Shown: positions 26,035 to 34,895, counted from the stretch's first letter. The stretch is 44,122 nucleotides of DNA from an uncultured Lachnospiraceae bacterium (GCA_902793335.1 CADBCZ010000024.1:1-44122), one strand, 5' to 3'. Notes: generated from the sequence alone by a model not told the origin. Numbers and translations are program-made.

Positions 26035-26716
26035 CTACCTCACAAGGCTCCATCCTGCGCTTTCACTCTGTAGCTTCGCCATTCGTTTGAATACACTGCC
26101 ATTCTTCTTCAAAAGCTCAGACGGTTTGCCCTCTTCTACAACTTTGCCATCGGCAAGAACTACAATCTTATCTGCCGCCTCGACAGTACGCATACGGTGT
26201 GCAATAACCAACACGGTTTTACCTGCAAGAAGACGCGAGAGTGCTCCCTGAACTTTTGTCTTATTTTCAACATCCAGAGAAGCAGTTGCCTCATCAAGTA
26301 ATACTATCGGTGCATTCTTCAAAAGTGCTCTTGCAATTGAAATACGCTGTCTTTCACCACCCGAAAGCTCTGCCCCATTTACAAATATTCCACAGGAAAG
26401 CTCACCTGAAAGCATTGTCTTTTCATGATAATCTATCTTATCATTCAACTCCTTGATAAACTTTTCTTCCTGATTGGTTGCTCTAATCTCTCTTATGTTT
26501 TCAAGTGTCTCCTGAATACCGTCTGAAACCTGTATTCCTGCCTCCTTGGTAATCTCCGAATTACGCTTTGAAATCCTGCGACTTCCAAACAAGAGTCCAA
26601 ATGCTACCGGAACACCCCAAAGGCATGCCAGCGCCATCCTCCACTCAAAGGCAAAGACCATAATTGCCCGCATAATCCAAGAGCACAGCTATATCACTCT
26701 TTTTCTTTTCCTTCAT
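26035..26716 (-). pseudogene. Degraded ABC exporter (TMD-NBD) gene with two internal deletions
   Basis: A good ribosome site (AAGGAG) and ATG at 26716 begin [18 protein letters not shown], a typical exporter N-terminus. The frame then breaks at about 26665, and another frame continues with transmembrane-domain sequence ([20 protein letters not shown]). At [14 protein letters not shown], transmembrane sequence jumps directly into the ABC signature, so the end of the membrane domain and the Walker A and Q-loop are missing. Walker B ([14 protein letters not shown]) and the H-loop (IAHRM) remain. A full-length protein would be about 580 residues. Two separate deletions, one out of frame, make a functional exporter impossible. 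Confidence 0.88.
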
Positions 26717-26779
26717 GACAATTCTCCTTCCCGGATTTTATAATAGTTAATTTCTAAACTATGTAAATGTATATTGCGT

Positions 26780-26836
26780 TGTACATATTATACAGAATCC
26801 AAAAGCATGGTGCTTTGGAACTGTATAATATGTGCA
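26780..26836. repeat. Dispersed inverted-repeat element, copy 3 (short form)
   Basis: Arms TGTACATATTATACAG (26780-26795) and CTGTATAATATGTGCA (26821-26836) pair with one mismatch and enclose only the AAGCATGGTGCTT hairpin. The GC-rich core present in copies 1 and 2 is missing. The junction lies at a TGCTTT sequence that is a direct repeat in copy 1, which suggests deletion between short repeats. It ends 17 bases from the stop codon of the Tp47-like gene. Confidence 0.8.
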
Positions 26837-26853
26837 AAGAATAAAATTCACAA

Positions 26854-29184
26854 TTATTTATTAATCTTCACTTTTTTACTCTGTCCCTTGCCTTTCAATA
26901 ACTTCTTATAAGCCGCAAGCTTTGAAGCAGGCACTTTAATTTTTGCATTCTTCTTGATTCCCTTAAATGCACCTGCGCCAACCTTCTTTAACGTTGTTGT
27001 CTTAATAGTTATCTTTCCAAGCTTATTCAAACCCTTGAAAGCATTCTTTCCAATAGATGTAACCTTGAAAGATATTCCATTAATCTTAACTGTAGCAGGA
27101 ATTGTAACAGATTTAACCTTCTTCTTAACTGCTCCTGTAACCTCTACAGTACCGTTTCCAGTAAGATCAGCATCAGTAACCTTGAAGTCTAGACCCTTTA
27201 CACTACATGTATCTCCAAGCTTTACAGCAGGTTCTTTTGTCTCTTCAGTTTTCTTTGCTTCTTCGGCCTTCTTTGCCTCTTCTGCTTTCTTTGCTTCCTC
27301 AGCCTTCTTTGCCTCTTCTGCTTTCTTTGCTTCCTCGGCCTTCTTTGCCTCTTCTGCTTTCTTTGCTTCCTCGGCCTTCTTTGCCTCTTCGGCCTTCTTT
27401 GCCTCTTCTGCTTTCTTTGCTTTCTCAGCCTTCTTTGCCTCTTCTGCTTTCTTTGCTTCCTCGGCCTTCTTTGCCTCTTCTGCCGCCTTCTTTTCTGCAG
27501 CCACCTTATCTGTTGCTGCATTTAATATTGATAAAGCATCTGCTATTACCGCCTCATTCTTAGGTGCAGCCACAGCATTTTCTGCTTCATCAATGGCGCT
27601 CTGTAATTTCGACCATGTATCAGCTGAACAATCTTTTTCTGCAACAGTCTTTGCAGCCTCAATCTTCTCCTTAAGTTCCTTAGTGTCAGGAGAAGTCACC
27701 TTGCCTTTAACTGTCGGATATCCCGCTGCGGTAATCTCTATATCGTATTCCTTGCCTTCTTCTGGAAAGAACGGAGTAGCACCACCTTTTCCTTTCTTCT
27801 CTGCAGTAAAGTCTATATAACCTTCTTCATCAATAATTCCATTTGCTGAATTAGCAGAAACATCGCCAACCTTGATACTGCCAATGCCCTTAACATAATC
27901 GGCAATCTTCACATTTTCATCCGTGATCACTACCTTTCCGGCCTCTATTTTGATATTTTCCGCCTTCAAAGTTGAAAGGAAGTCGACTTTTACAGATGTA
28001 TTCTCATAATTGTCGTCCGAATAAGTTAATGTATATGTTCCTACTCCTGTGTTTTGCGTAGCCTTAACAGTAAATGTATCCGTGTCGGCAGCATAGGTGT
28101 AATCAGTGTCTTTAACCAGTTCATTATTTCTGTACTTCACTGATGAAAGAACATATTTGCTGTCTTCCGGCAATGTCTTTGCAAATTTTACATTTGCTCC
28201 ATCTGCAAATGCTACTTCTTCACCACTTACTGCAATCTTCTGATCGGCATTTAACAACTTCTTACACAATAGATTTGTCTTGTACTCAACATCTGCACCG
28301 TCTCGAACAATATATGTCACTTTGGTGATAGTCTCGCCCTGGATATCTGCAAACTGTGTATATTTCAATGTATTATTGTGTGTCTTGAAACCGTCTTCTA
28401 CTGCAAATGCAATCTCTCCGGCTCTAAACCACAGATTGTCTGAATGAAGGAGCGCATATTTCTTTCCTGTACTCGTCTCAATAATCGCACCTTCAAGATT
28501 TTCTTTACCATTAGGGAAATATTCTCCATTATCAGAGATACTGATCTGATAATGTCCGTAATTACTTCTATTCGATATTGATGCCTTGACACTGCTGTCT
28601 TCTGCTGTAGTATCTACAACTATCTTTTCCACACTATCCTTTACACCTGTGAGTGTTCCGTCACCATTTAACACTTTATACTCAGCAGGTTTTGTCTGTT
28701 CTTCATTAGGCTTAAAATCCTTCACAAGTTTTAACAAAGAATTCTTACACTGTGTGTCATCATTAACTTCATCTTCAACCAATGATTTAGCTTCATCATA
28801 TAAAGACTTTGGAATTGCAACCGATGCATTGCCCACACCGTAGATATATCCGCCATCATCCTCTTCATGCTTTCCAAAGTAAGTTGCACCGTATGATTTC
28901 CACTTGCTTGTGGTAGCACTCGAAATCGCATCGAGCATTCCGGCACCACGAAGGTCTTTTGCCTTATCCTCTGCATCAAGTAAAAGAGTCGCATCTTCTG
29001 CCACTTCATTTAACTCACCATAGTAATAATCAGCATAAGGCAGATTAACGGTTCCATATACATAAGAGGTTTTCTGACCCTCTCCATCACCAACTCCGGC
29101 AGCCTGTACCGGACTACTACAAATTGTCAACGCGCCGGCGATTGCAAATGCCGCTGCACGTTTAAAAGAATGATTCTTTTTCAT
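26854..29184 (-). CDS. Secreted Tp47-like protein with hexapeptide rod and LRR_5-like C-terminus
   Basis: A 776-residue secreted protein. It has a signal peptide (AAAFAIAGALTICSSPVQAA, residues 10-29) and an N-terminal region resembling domains of the Treponema 47-kDa lipoprotein (VNLPYADYYYGELN, GAGMLDAISSATTSKWKSYG, and SNRSNYGHYQISISDN). A FIVAR-like helical module follows (about 515-575), then a rod of about 14 AEEAKK hexapeptides (about 580-660), and finally a BspA/LRR_5-like repeat tail (IGKNAFKGLNKLGKITIK) ending KVKINK. There is no LPXTG and no lipobox. The Tp47 similarity is from memory of the family and should be tested; its biochemical role in Firmicutes is uncertain. Operator site B lies upstream, and the flavin-redox operon precedes it, so a role in iron, haem or redox chemistry at the surface is inferred. 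Confidence 0.75.
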   Translation of the reverse strand: MKKNHSFKRAAAFAIAGALTICSSPVQAAGVGDGEGQKTSYVYGTVNLPYADYYYGELNEVAEDATLLLDAEDKAKDLRGAGMLDAISSATTSKWKSYGATYFGKHEEDDGGYIYGVGNASVAIPKSLYDEAKSLVEDEVNDDTQCKNSLLKLVKDFKPNEEQTKPAEYKVLNGDGTLTGVKDSVEKIVVDTTAEDSSVKASISNRSNYGHYQISISDNGEYFPNGKENLEGAIIETSTGKKYALLHSDNLWFRAGEIAFAVEDGFKTHNNTLKYTQFADIQGETITKVTYIVRDGADVEYKTNLLCKKLLNADQKIAVSGEEVAFADGANVKFAKTLPEDSKYVLSSVKYRNNELVKDTDYTYAADTDTFTVKATQNTGVGTYTLTYSDDNYENTSVKVDFLSTLKAENIKIEAGKVVITDENVKIADYVKGIGSIKVGDVSANSANGIIDEEGYIDFTAEKKGKGGATPFFPEEGKEYDIEITAAGYPTVKGKVTSPDTKELKEKIEAAKTVAEKDCSADTWSKLQSAIDEAENAVAAPKNEAVIADALSILNAATDKVAAEKKAAEEAKKAEEAKKAEEAKKAEKAKKAEEAKKAEEAKKAEEAKKAEEAKKAEEAKKAEEAKKAEEAKKAEEAKKAEEAKKTEETKEPAVKLGDTCSVKGLDFKVTDADLTGNGTVEVTGAVKKKVKSVTIPATVKINGISFKVTSIGKNAFKGLNKLGKITIKTTTLKKVGAGAFKGIKKNAKIKVPASKLAAYKKLLKGKGQSKKVKINK
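27240..27490. repeat. Degenerate 18/36-bp tandem repeat inside the Tp47-like gene
   Basis: About 14 copies of an 18-base unit encode AEEAKK hexapeptides. Codon variation forms a 36-base higher-order period. The array can change length by recombination in multiples of 18 without shifting the frame, so it should alter only rod length. It also produces long spurious ORFs on the plus strand. Confidence 0.9.
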
Positions 29185-29225
29185 TCCTCCTGTCCTCCTT
29201 TAATATTTAGAATAATCTATCTATA

Positions 29226-29258
29226 GTTAGCATTCGCTAACCTAGATGCAAAAATATA
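29226..29258 (-). promoter_or_regulatory. Operator GTTAGC-N4-GCTAAC upstream of the Tp47-like gene (site B)
   Basis: The perfect palindrome arms GTTAGC/GCTAAC (29226-29241) lie 42 bases upstream of the ATG. A possible -10 (TATATT, minus strand, 29253-29258) lies 11 bases upstream of the operator, matching the layout of the other sites. The -35 match is poor. Confidence 0.65.
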
Positions 29259-29259
29259 A

Positions 29260-29282
29260 GGTTATCCCTGAAAATGATAACC
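29260..29282. promoter_or_regulatory. Inverted repeat GGTTATC-N9-GATAACC
   Basis: A perfect 7-bp inverted repeat lies between the Gx transporter stop and the Tp47-like promoter, adjacent to the putative -10. It could be a second operator or a weak hairpin ending the upstream operon; there is no T-tract. Confidence 0.35.
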
Positions 29283-29296
29283 ATCAGCTATTAGCG

Positions 29297-29797
29297 TCAA
29301 CCCATATTCAGATTTTGAGTATTTACAGCGTTTATTACCTTACACGATAAAAAACCGATAAATATTCCCGTGATCACGCCAGCCACAACAAGTATCGGCA
29401 GATAATATATTATCGTCTTACTGTGGAGCACCATAGCTGCCGCCGTAATCTGCCCGATATTATGGAACACTCCCCCGGCAACACTTACACCGGCAACAGA
29501 AAACTGATCAAACTTTTTTAGCATAAACATAACAACAAAGCTTAACAGTCCACCCGACAGACTATATACAAGTGAGACTCCATTTCCAAAGAGAAACCCC
29601 ATCAGGAGTATCCTGAATATAGAGATAAAAAATACTTCCTTAGGGTTTAACAGATAAAAACCTGTCACTACAACAATATTGGCGACACCCAACTTTACTC
29701 CCGGAATACCGAAATTAAAAGGAATCAATACTTCTACATAACTAAAAACCATAGCAAGCGCTACAAGCACTCCGATTTTGGCAACCTTCTTAGACAT
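29297..29797 (-). CDS. Gx transporter family / heptaprenyl diphosphate synthase component I-like membrane protein
   Basis: A 167-residue polytopic membrane protein with about five helices and the family features IPGVKLGVANIVVVTGFYLL and GLLSFVVMFMLKK. Members, often annotated HepI or Gx transporter, recur beside flavin-based extracytoplasmic electron-transfer genes. They are thought to belong to an ECF-S-like fold and to act in cofactor or quinone-related transport; the substrate is unproven. The frame opens at 29827, but GGAGG lies 9 bases before the ATG at 29797. It is the last gene of the apbE/FMN operon. Confidence 0.82.
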   Translation of the reverse strand: MSKKVAKIGVLVALAMVFSYVEVLIPFNFGIPGVKLGVANIVVVTGFYLLNPKEVFFISIFRILLMGFLFGNGVSLVYSLSGGLLSFVVMFMLKKFDQFSVAGVSVAGGVFHNIGQITAAAMVLHSKTIIYYLPILVVAGVITGIFIGFLSCKVINAVNTQNLNMG

Positions 29798-29874
29798 ACT
29801 CTGTTTCCTCCGTATTATTCCAAGCAATTCAATATGAAATACACATACTCTTTTCTTTATTTATTCAACTCTTT

Positions 29875-30735
29875 CTACAATCCTGCCCATACCAGCACGG
29901 CAGCCAACAGCACCGCACGGACTATAGTAAAACAAAGTTCAAAGCTCTGTGGCAAAAGAGTACGTCCTATATTTTGTTTCGGGCATACATCTACGCATTT
30001 GCCACACTGAAAACACTCACCTGATATATCTATTGATGTTGTGTCTGAAAGCTCAATATCGGAAGGGCATACTCTTTTGCAACCCGAGCAGCCATTTATG
30101 CATTCTGAGCGTTTTCTGCGAAGTGAAAACGGCGGGAACACCGGCATGAAAGAAAACACCGCACCCATAGGGCACAGGAATCGACAAAAGAAACGTTCGC
30201 ACACAGCCATGCCTATGACGATAGATAGTAGCGCCACTGAACCGACCACATACTCCCCAATCTTTGTGTTTCCTGCACGGAGCATTGAAAATACATCCCA
30301 CGCACTTGTACCCTTCAACTTAGAATTCATTCCCTTAAATGAAACAATAAGTATAATAACAAGTACTGCATATTTTGTATAAGCGAGCACTTTTCTTATC
30401 TTCTCATCAATGGTGAAAGGTTTCTTTTTTAATTTGCCGCACGCCTTTATATATATGGCACGAATTGCGTCACCAAGACTTCCAAAAGCACAGGCATATC
30501 CGCAAAAGAACCTGCCAAACACAATTGTATATACAAGCAAAACAGCAAGAATCTTCACAAAAGAATTGAACTCAATTGTTTCACTTTTGCCCACTTGGGT
30601 AAATATATATTTCACTCCGGCAAATGCCGTAGTAAATGCTGACGGCATAAATGCAAAGAACAACAATTGTATTCCGCCCCTGACGCAGGCATTGATTTTT
30701 CTCTTTTTTTGTGGTGTCAACTTATTCATTGTCAT
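29875..30735 (-). CDS. NapH/NosR-like membrane 4Fe-4S protein
   Basis: A membrane electron-transfer protein of 286 residues with about five helices. It carries two membrane Cys motifs, FGRFFCGYACAFGSLGD and CERFFCRFLCPMGAVF, and a C-terminal pair of ferredoxin-type clusters (CINGCSGCKRVCPSD and CFQCGKCVDVCPKQ). In related systems such proteins pass electrons from the membrane to flavinylated FMN_bind domains outside. It starts 8 bases after the stop of the single FMN_bind protein, in the same operon. The exact electron donor and acceptor are not visible in the window. Confidence 0.88.
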   Translation of the reverse strand: MTMNKLTPQKKRKINACVRGGIQLLFFAFMPSAFTTAFAGVKYIFTQVGKSETIEFNSFVKILAVLLVYTIVFGRFFCGYACAFGSLGDAIRAIYIKACGKLKKKPFTIDEKIRKVLAYTKYAVLVIILIVSFKGMNSKLKGTSAWDVFSMLRAGNTKIGEYVVGSVALLSIVIGMAVCERFFCRFLCPMGAVFSFMPVFPPFSLRRKRSECINGCSGCKRVCPSDIELSDTTSIDISGECFQCGKCVDVCPKQNIGRTLLPQSFELCFTIVRAVLLAAVLVWAGL

Positions 30736-30743
30736 AATTCCTC

Positions 30744-31226
30744 TTAGTTATCTCTGGCCTTTTCAAGTGCTTTTCCCGCTGCATTTTTAATTCCTGTCGA
30801 ACTATACGTGGCTCCGCTCACAGTATCCACCTCAGCAGATTGATTCTTCAGGATATCTTTAACAATCGCGCTTGCCATAGCAAGATACGCTCCATCTTCA
30901 TTAGACGCTGATAATATCTTCAAATCCTTCATTACACCGCCCTTAATCGTTATCTCTACAGTTATATCTCCACCATAGCCCTTTGCAGTGCCCTCATACA
31001 CTCCATCCTTATACTCCGATTCAACATTTCCATCGACGCCTTCGGTATTATCGGAAGCTTTGAGGACTTCATCATATTTCTCAAGTTGATTATTAGAGCT
31101 TTCAAGCTCTGCCTGAAGTTTTGCTATCTCGTTCTCCTTAGCCCTGCTTTCCAAAGTCATGTTGTAACCAAATATGATTCCCAACACCAAAAGTAAATTA
31201 ATAATCTTTATGAAACAACGATTCAT
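30744..31226 (-). CDS. Membrane-anchored single FMN_bind protein
   Basis: A 160-residue protein with an N-terminal signal-anchor (IIKIINLLLVLGIIFGY type, residues 6-22), a short coiled coil (AKLQAELESSNNQLEKYDE), and one FMN_bind domain (about 70-158). The flavinylation motif is VDTVSGATYSS; the Thr of SGAT is the expected site of covalent FMN attachment by ApbE. It is likely an extracytoplasmic one-flavin carrier sitting next to the NapH-like iron-sulfur protein. AAAGGG lies 6 bases before the ATG. Confidence 0.88.
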   Translation of the reverse strand: MNRCFIKIINLLLVLGIIFGYNMTLESRAKENEIAKLQAELESSNNQLEKYDEVLKASDNTEGVDGNVESEYKDGVYEGTAKGYGGDITVEITIKGGVMKDLKILSASNEDGAYLAMASAIVKDILKNQSAEVDTVSGATYSSTGIKNAAGKALEKARDN

Positions 31227-31265
31227 GCGACACCCTTTCTATACGGAATAAATCTTTAAAAGTCA

Positions 31266-33050
31266 TTAATTTTTTGCTGTATCCAGCATTCCTCTTACCG
31301 CAGATATTATCGCGTTAGAGGAGCACGTTGCACCTGATACAGCATCCACCTGTTCGACACCATTCTTTTCCTTTATCTGCGAAACAACACCGGGATTCTT
31401 TTTGGTTCCATTTACCGCTCTGTCGATATACCACGAATTGTCATCCGCTCCCTCATCAACCTGATAAATGTTACTGATAGATTCTATGCGCCCGTCCTTG
31501 ATTACAAGTGTCACAGACAAAGTGTATGGCGCAAAGTCACCGTTGGCGTCTGGACTACAAAGAACTGCAAGTGTATATGTGCCGTCTTTATACAAAGCCT
31601 TAGACTCCTCACCGGCAGCATTTTCTTCCTCCTTGCCACTGTTCGTCTCTTTATCATCCTTGTTCTCTTTGCCATCATCAGACACCTTATCTCCGGTCTT
31701 ATTTTCCTTATCTTTCTGCTTAGCATCTTCATTCTTGTCACCGTCATTCTCTGTGGCTTTCTTGGCCTGCAGGAGTGCATCATTTACCGCATCGATAAGA
31801 CCATTAGAACTAAATGTTGCTCCGGACACCGTATCAACACCAGTGTTTTGATTAGATAAAATGCTGTTTAGCAGATTCTTTGCCTTAGCAAAAAATGCCT
31901 CATCATCTTTCGTATCGGTCACAACAATGGAAGTAATTGTTTTATCCTTTATGGTAACGGAAACGGATATATCACCTCTGTATCCCTCTCCGGTACCAGT
32001 GTACACTCCATCCTTGTACGGAACCTTACCCTTAGGAAGCTCGGCAGGCTTCTTCTCCTCCGCCTTCTTTTCTTCAGTTGATTTTTCTGTTGTTTTCTCT
32101 TTTTCTGACGGCGCAGAATCATTTGGTGCAATAGCTGATTTTAACGCATCCTTAACCGCAGCGATGATTCCCTTCGAACTATAAGTTGCTCCTGATACCG
32201 CATCCACCGAAGGATTCTGTCCATCTACGATAGTCTTGATAAGTGCAGATGCAGCCGATATATATTCGTCACCATCTTTAGTTTCCACAATTGAAATCTC
32301 AGTTATTCTTCCGCCTTGAACAACAACCTTGACCTTGATATCTCCGGCAAAACCCATTCCCGTTCCGTAATATGTTCCGTCAATGTACTTCACGTCATCA
32401 TATTTGGTCGTTTCATCTTCGTTACTGTTTTCATTTCTATTGTTCTGACTTTTTTCATCCTTCTTCTTAGAATCAGACTTTTTCTTCTTTGCACCCTTAT
32501 CCTTTTTTGAAAGTCCTGCGTCCTTAAGTGCATCTCTTACTGCCTCTATCAAACCTACCGAACTGTACGTTGCGCCCGACACCGTATCTACATTGGTACT
32601 TTGTTTTTTGATTATATTCTTAAGCAAAGATGAGGCAGAAGCTATGTAGGAAGCCCCGTCATGAGATTCTATAACCTTGATGTCTTTAATCTTTCCCTTT
32701 TTCACAACCACTTTGACTTTAATTTTTCCGGCAAATCCCGTTCCCGTACCATAATACGTGCCATTCTTATATCCCAAAGCATCCTTTTCTCGCTTTAATT
32801 CCTTTGATGCACCGGAAGCTTTTCCCGCGCTTGCCACTGTCGGCGGAAGTTCAATTTCAATATCATCAAAGTTAATATCAGCATCCGACGTCTCCTTATC
32901 AGTTTTTTCCTCTAACACTATATCTTTCGCCGCCTTGACCTCATAAACAGGCTTCTCGTAATCATTTAGTGATATTACCACACCCGTAAGCATCAGACAT
33001 GCAGGCAAAATGTTAATCCACGACCTGATCTTATTCTTCCAATCTTCCAT
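31266..33050 (-). CDS. Membrane-anchored protein with four FMN_bind domains
   Basis: A 594-residue extracytoplasmic protein with an N-terminal signal-anchor (WINILPACLMLTGVVISL). Four FMN_bind domains are separated by low-complexity Lys/Glu/Ser/Asp linkers. Each carries a flavinylation motif: VDTVSGATYSS, VDAVSGATYSS, VDTVSGATFSS and, in a longer divergent fourth domain, VDAVSGATCSS. The protein could hold four covalent FMNs as an electron wire across the wall. The frame opens with a GTG at 33062 overlapping the apbE stop; the ATG at 33050 with GGTGAGG is preferred. The substrate or terminal acceptor is unknown. Confidence 0.88.
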   Translation of the reverse strand: MEDWKNKIRSWINILPACLMLTGVVISLNDYEKPVYEVKAAKDIVLEEKTDKETSDADINFDDIEIELPPTVASAGKASGASKELKREKDALGYKNGTYYGTGTGFAGKIKVKVVVKKGKIKDIKVIESHDGASYIASASSLLKNIIKKQSTNVDTVSGATYSSVGLIEAVRDALKDAGLSKKDKGAKKKKSDSKKKDEKSQNNRNENSNEDETTKYDDVKYIDGTYYGTGMGFAGDIKVKVVVQGGRITEISIVETKDGDEYISAASALIKTIVDGQNPSVDAVSGATYSSKGIIAAVKDALKSAIAPNDSAPSEKEKTTEKSTEEKKAEEKKPAELPKGKVPYKDGVYTGTGEGYRGDISVSVTIKDKTITSIVVTDTKDDEAFFAKAKNLLNSILSNQNTGVDTVSGATFSSNGLIDAVNDALLQAKKATENDGDKNEDAKQKDKENKTGDKVSDDGKENKDDKETNSGKEEENAAGEESKALYKDGTYTLAVLCSPDANGDFAPYTLSVTLVIKDGRIESISNIYQVDEGADDNSWYIDRAVNGTKKNPGVVSQIKEKNGVEQVDAVSGATCSSNAIISAVRGMLDTAKN

Positions 33051-33058
33051 GCGCCGCC

Positions 33059-34084
33059 TCACCTTTCTATAAGCTTCATATCAAAAGAAGTTGAAAAACT
33101 ATCCGAAACACCTTCAGATACATACACAACATCATCCTTTGTCATCATTATCACATCGAAATCTTCACTGTTATCCCTATAAAACTTAATAGCCTTATCA
33201 AGTCCCATAACAAAAAGTGCTGTGGACAATCCATCCGCAAGCACTCCATCATTACTTACGATGGTAACGGACTGCAGTTCATTATCGGCCGGATAACCGG
33301 TAGCCGGATCGATTATATGATGATAAATGATACCGTCCTTTTCAAAGAATCTCTCATATCCACCGGAGGTTATAACCGCCTTGTCGGCAATCTCCAAAAC
33401 ACCCAGATATTCCTCATCACCATAAGGATTCTGGATACCAACTTTCCACAGACTGCCATCAGTTTTAGTTCCCAATGTATGAACATTTCCACCAAGATTA
33501 ATAATTCCACTCTCTATTCCGTTTTCCTTAAATATCTTCATGATTTCATCCGAGGTATAACCCTTGGCAATCCCTCCAAAATCCAGTTTCATTCCTTCTT
33601 CCCGGAAGCTTACAGAATCATTTTGCGAGTCTATATCGACTTTTCCAATATCAAGAAGCGGCATAAGATTTTTGATCAATGAAGCATCAGGCACATTAAA
33701 TTCCTTTGTCGGAAATCCCCACGCCTCCATTATGGGATAAATGGTTGGCAGGAACGCTCCATCAGTCTTTTTTGATATATCCAGAGATTTTTCAAGAAGG
33801 TAAAATGAATCCTTAGATAATTTCCCACTACCATTACTGTTAAGCAATGCAATTTCGCTATCAGCATTTCCTGTAGAAAGCTTGTCATCTAATTCCTTGA
33901 TTCTGCTTTCCGCTTTCTCTAATGCTCCATTGGCATTCTCTCCATATGCCGTCAAGGTCATGTATGTATCCATGGCAAAAACTTCACAGCTTTTAAAAGT
34001 GTCTTCCTGTTGCACATCTTGTGCCTTGCAACCACCACAAATACACATTATTAATATCAATAAACCTATGACTTTGACCTTCAT
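33059..34084 (-). CDS. apbE: FAD:protein FMN transferase (flavinyltransferase), lipoprotein
   Basis: ApbE transfers FMN from FAD to the Thr of SGAT motifs in FMN_bind proteins. The 341-residue product has a lipoprotein signal peptide (LLILIMCICGGCKA, lipobox cysteine). ApbE motifs follow: AMDTYMTLTAYG, LDFGGIAKGYTSD, GIINLGGNVHTLG, HIIDPATGYPA and the C-terminal DGLSTALFVMG region. It acts outside the membrane, directly on the substrates encoded just downstream. GAAGGG lies before the ATG at 34084; an in-frame TTG at 34102 is less likely. It is the first gene of the operon controlled by operator site C. Confidence 0.95.
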   Translation of the reverse strand: MKVKVIGLLILIMCICGGCKAQDVQQEDTFKSCEVFAMDTYMTLTAYGENANGALEKAESRIKELDDKLSTGNADSEIALLNSNGSGKLSKDSFYLLEKSLDISKKTDGAFLPTIYPIMEAWGFPTKEFNVPDASLIKNLMPLLDIGKVDIDSQNDSVSFREEGMKLDFGGIAKGYTSDEIMKIFKENGIESGIINLGGNVHTLGTKTDGSLWKVGIQNPYGDEEYLGVLEIADKAVITSGGYERFFEKDGIIYHHIIDPATGYPADNELQSVTIVSNDGVLADGLSTALFVMGLDKAIKFYRDNSEDFDVIMMTKDDVVYVSEGVSDSFSTSFDMKLIER

Positions 34085-34168
34085 TATTGCACCCTTCGTC
34101 AAGTTGCATACCGCTAATCATTCAGATAGCAATCGCACAATTTCTTCTTATTTCAGCACTCTGCCTAA

Positions 34169-34229
34169 GTTAGCTTTCACTAACTCCAATCAGTTTTTTG
34201 ATTCTATCATATCATTTGTGGCGTGTCAA
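34169..34229 (-). promoter_or_regulatory. Promoter and operator of the apbE/FMN operon (site C)
   Basis: Minus-strand TTGACA (34224-34229), a 17-base spacer and TAGAAT (34201-34206) are followed by AGTTAG-N6-CTAACT (34168-34185), a one-mismatch form of the GTTAGC-N4-GCTAAC palindrome. A second TAGTTAACTA palindrome (34229-34239) overlaps the upstream edge of the -35. The layout predicts metal-type repression. Confidence 0.75.
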
Positions 34230-34250
34230 TAGTTAACTAACAAGGCGCAC

Positions 34251-34284
34251 AAAAAAAGAAGGATATCACGCATACCCCTTTTTA
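34251..34284 (-). terminator. Terminator of the GNAT gene
   Basis: On the minus strand, AGGGGTAT and ATATCCTT pair with two G-U wobbles around a GCGTG-type loop and are followed by a run of seven Ts (34251-34257). It lies immediately after the GNAT stop codon. Confidence 0.6.
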
Positions 34285-34286
34285 AT

Positions 34287-34895
34287 CTAAGCCTCTCGTA
34301 CAAGATCATACATAAAACTATTTTCACCAAGTTTTCTCGTATTTACATGTCTCATACCTATATGTTCATACTTATCTTTCTTAAGTTTTGCGTCTGTTGA
34401 AACAATCACAGGAAGATTCCCCCGCTTCGCAACTTCAAAAGCAGTCTCAACAAGCGGACGCATAAAACCTTTACCCTGATACTCTTTCTTTACAGCAAGC
34501 AATTCAACCTGAACAAACTGTTTCTTATTGTCACGATAATTCTTTTCAAGACTTGCACCACCCGCCTGAAACTTTTTGATAATATCGCCGAAGTTCTTAA
34601 ATCCAAGCGCCCTTGCCATTCTCCACATCATTTTAAACAATGCTATTCCCGGATATGGGTGCGTCGTGTCAGTCAAAATAACAATCCCCTCTTTTTTATC
34701 TGATGTTGCATATACTCCATTATACTCATTTGCTGTTTTTATCATAGCAACCAGATAATTAACCAGACTGGTTCTGTCCGGATAACCCGGATAGTAAGGA
34801 ACCATACCAATTTCCTCAGCGCCATAATCATAATATGCAAATACCTCTGCAAACTCTCTCATCTCATCTTCTGTTAATTTCACCTTGTTTAGCAT
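34287..34895 (-). CDS. GNAT family N-acetyltransferase
   Basis: A 202-residue cytoplasmic acetyltransferase of the GNAT superfamily. The acetyl-CoA binding signature is LLAVKKEYQGKGFMRPLVE (motif A, Q/R-x-x-G-x-G/A type). It is followed by TDAKLKKDKYEHIGM, like other small GNATs that act on unknown small molecules. The substrate is not predictable. AAGGAGG lies 5 bases before the ATG at 34895, which is preferred to the upstream start at 34940. It is transcribed divergently from the TetR gene and is its likely target. Confidence 0.85.
   Translation of the reverse strand: MLNKVKLTEDEMREFAEVFAYYDYGAEEIGMVPYYPGYPDRTSLVNYLVAMIKTANEYNGVYATSDKKEGIVILTDTTHPYPGIALFKMMWRMARALGFKNFGDIIKKFQAGGASLEKNYRDNKKQFVQVELLAVKKEYQGKGFMRPLVETAFEVAKRGNLPVIVSTDAKLKKDKYEHIGMRHVNTRKLGENSFMYDLVREA

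Noticed and set aside
27240-27490. Tandem array considered as a CRISPR
   Set aside because: The units are contiguous 18/36-base coding repeats with no unique spacers and no cas genes nearby.
26954-27820. Long plus-strand ORF rich in FASSAFF repeats
   Set aside because: It is the antisense shadow of the AEEAKK repeat region and the LRR_5-like tail of the Tp47-like gene, which has a signal peptide, ribosome site and recognisable domains.
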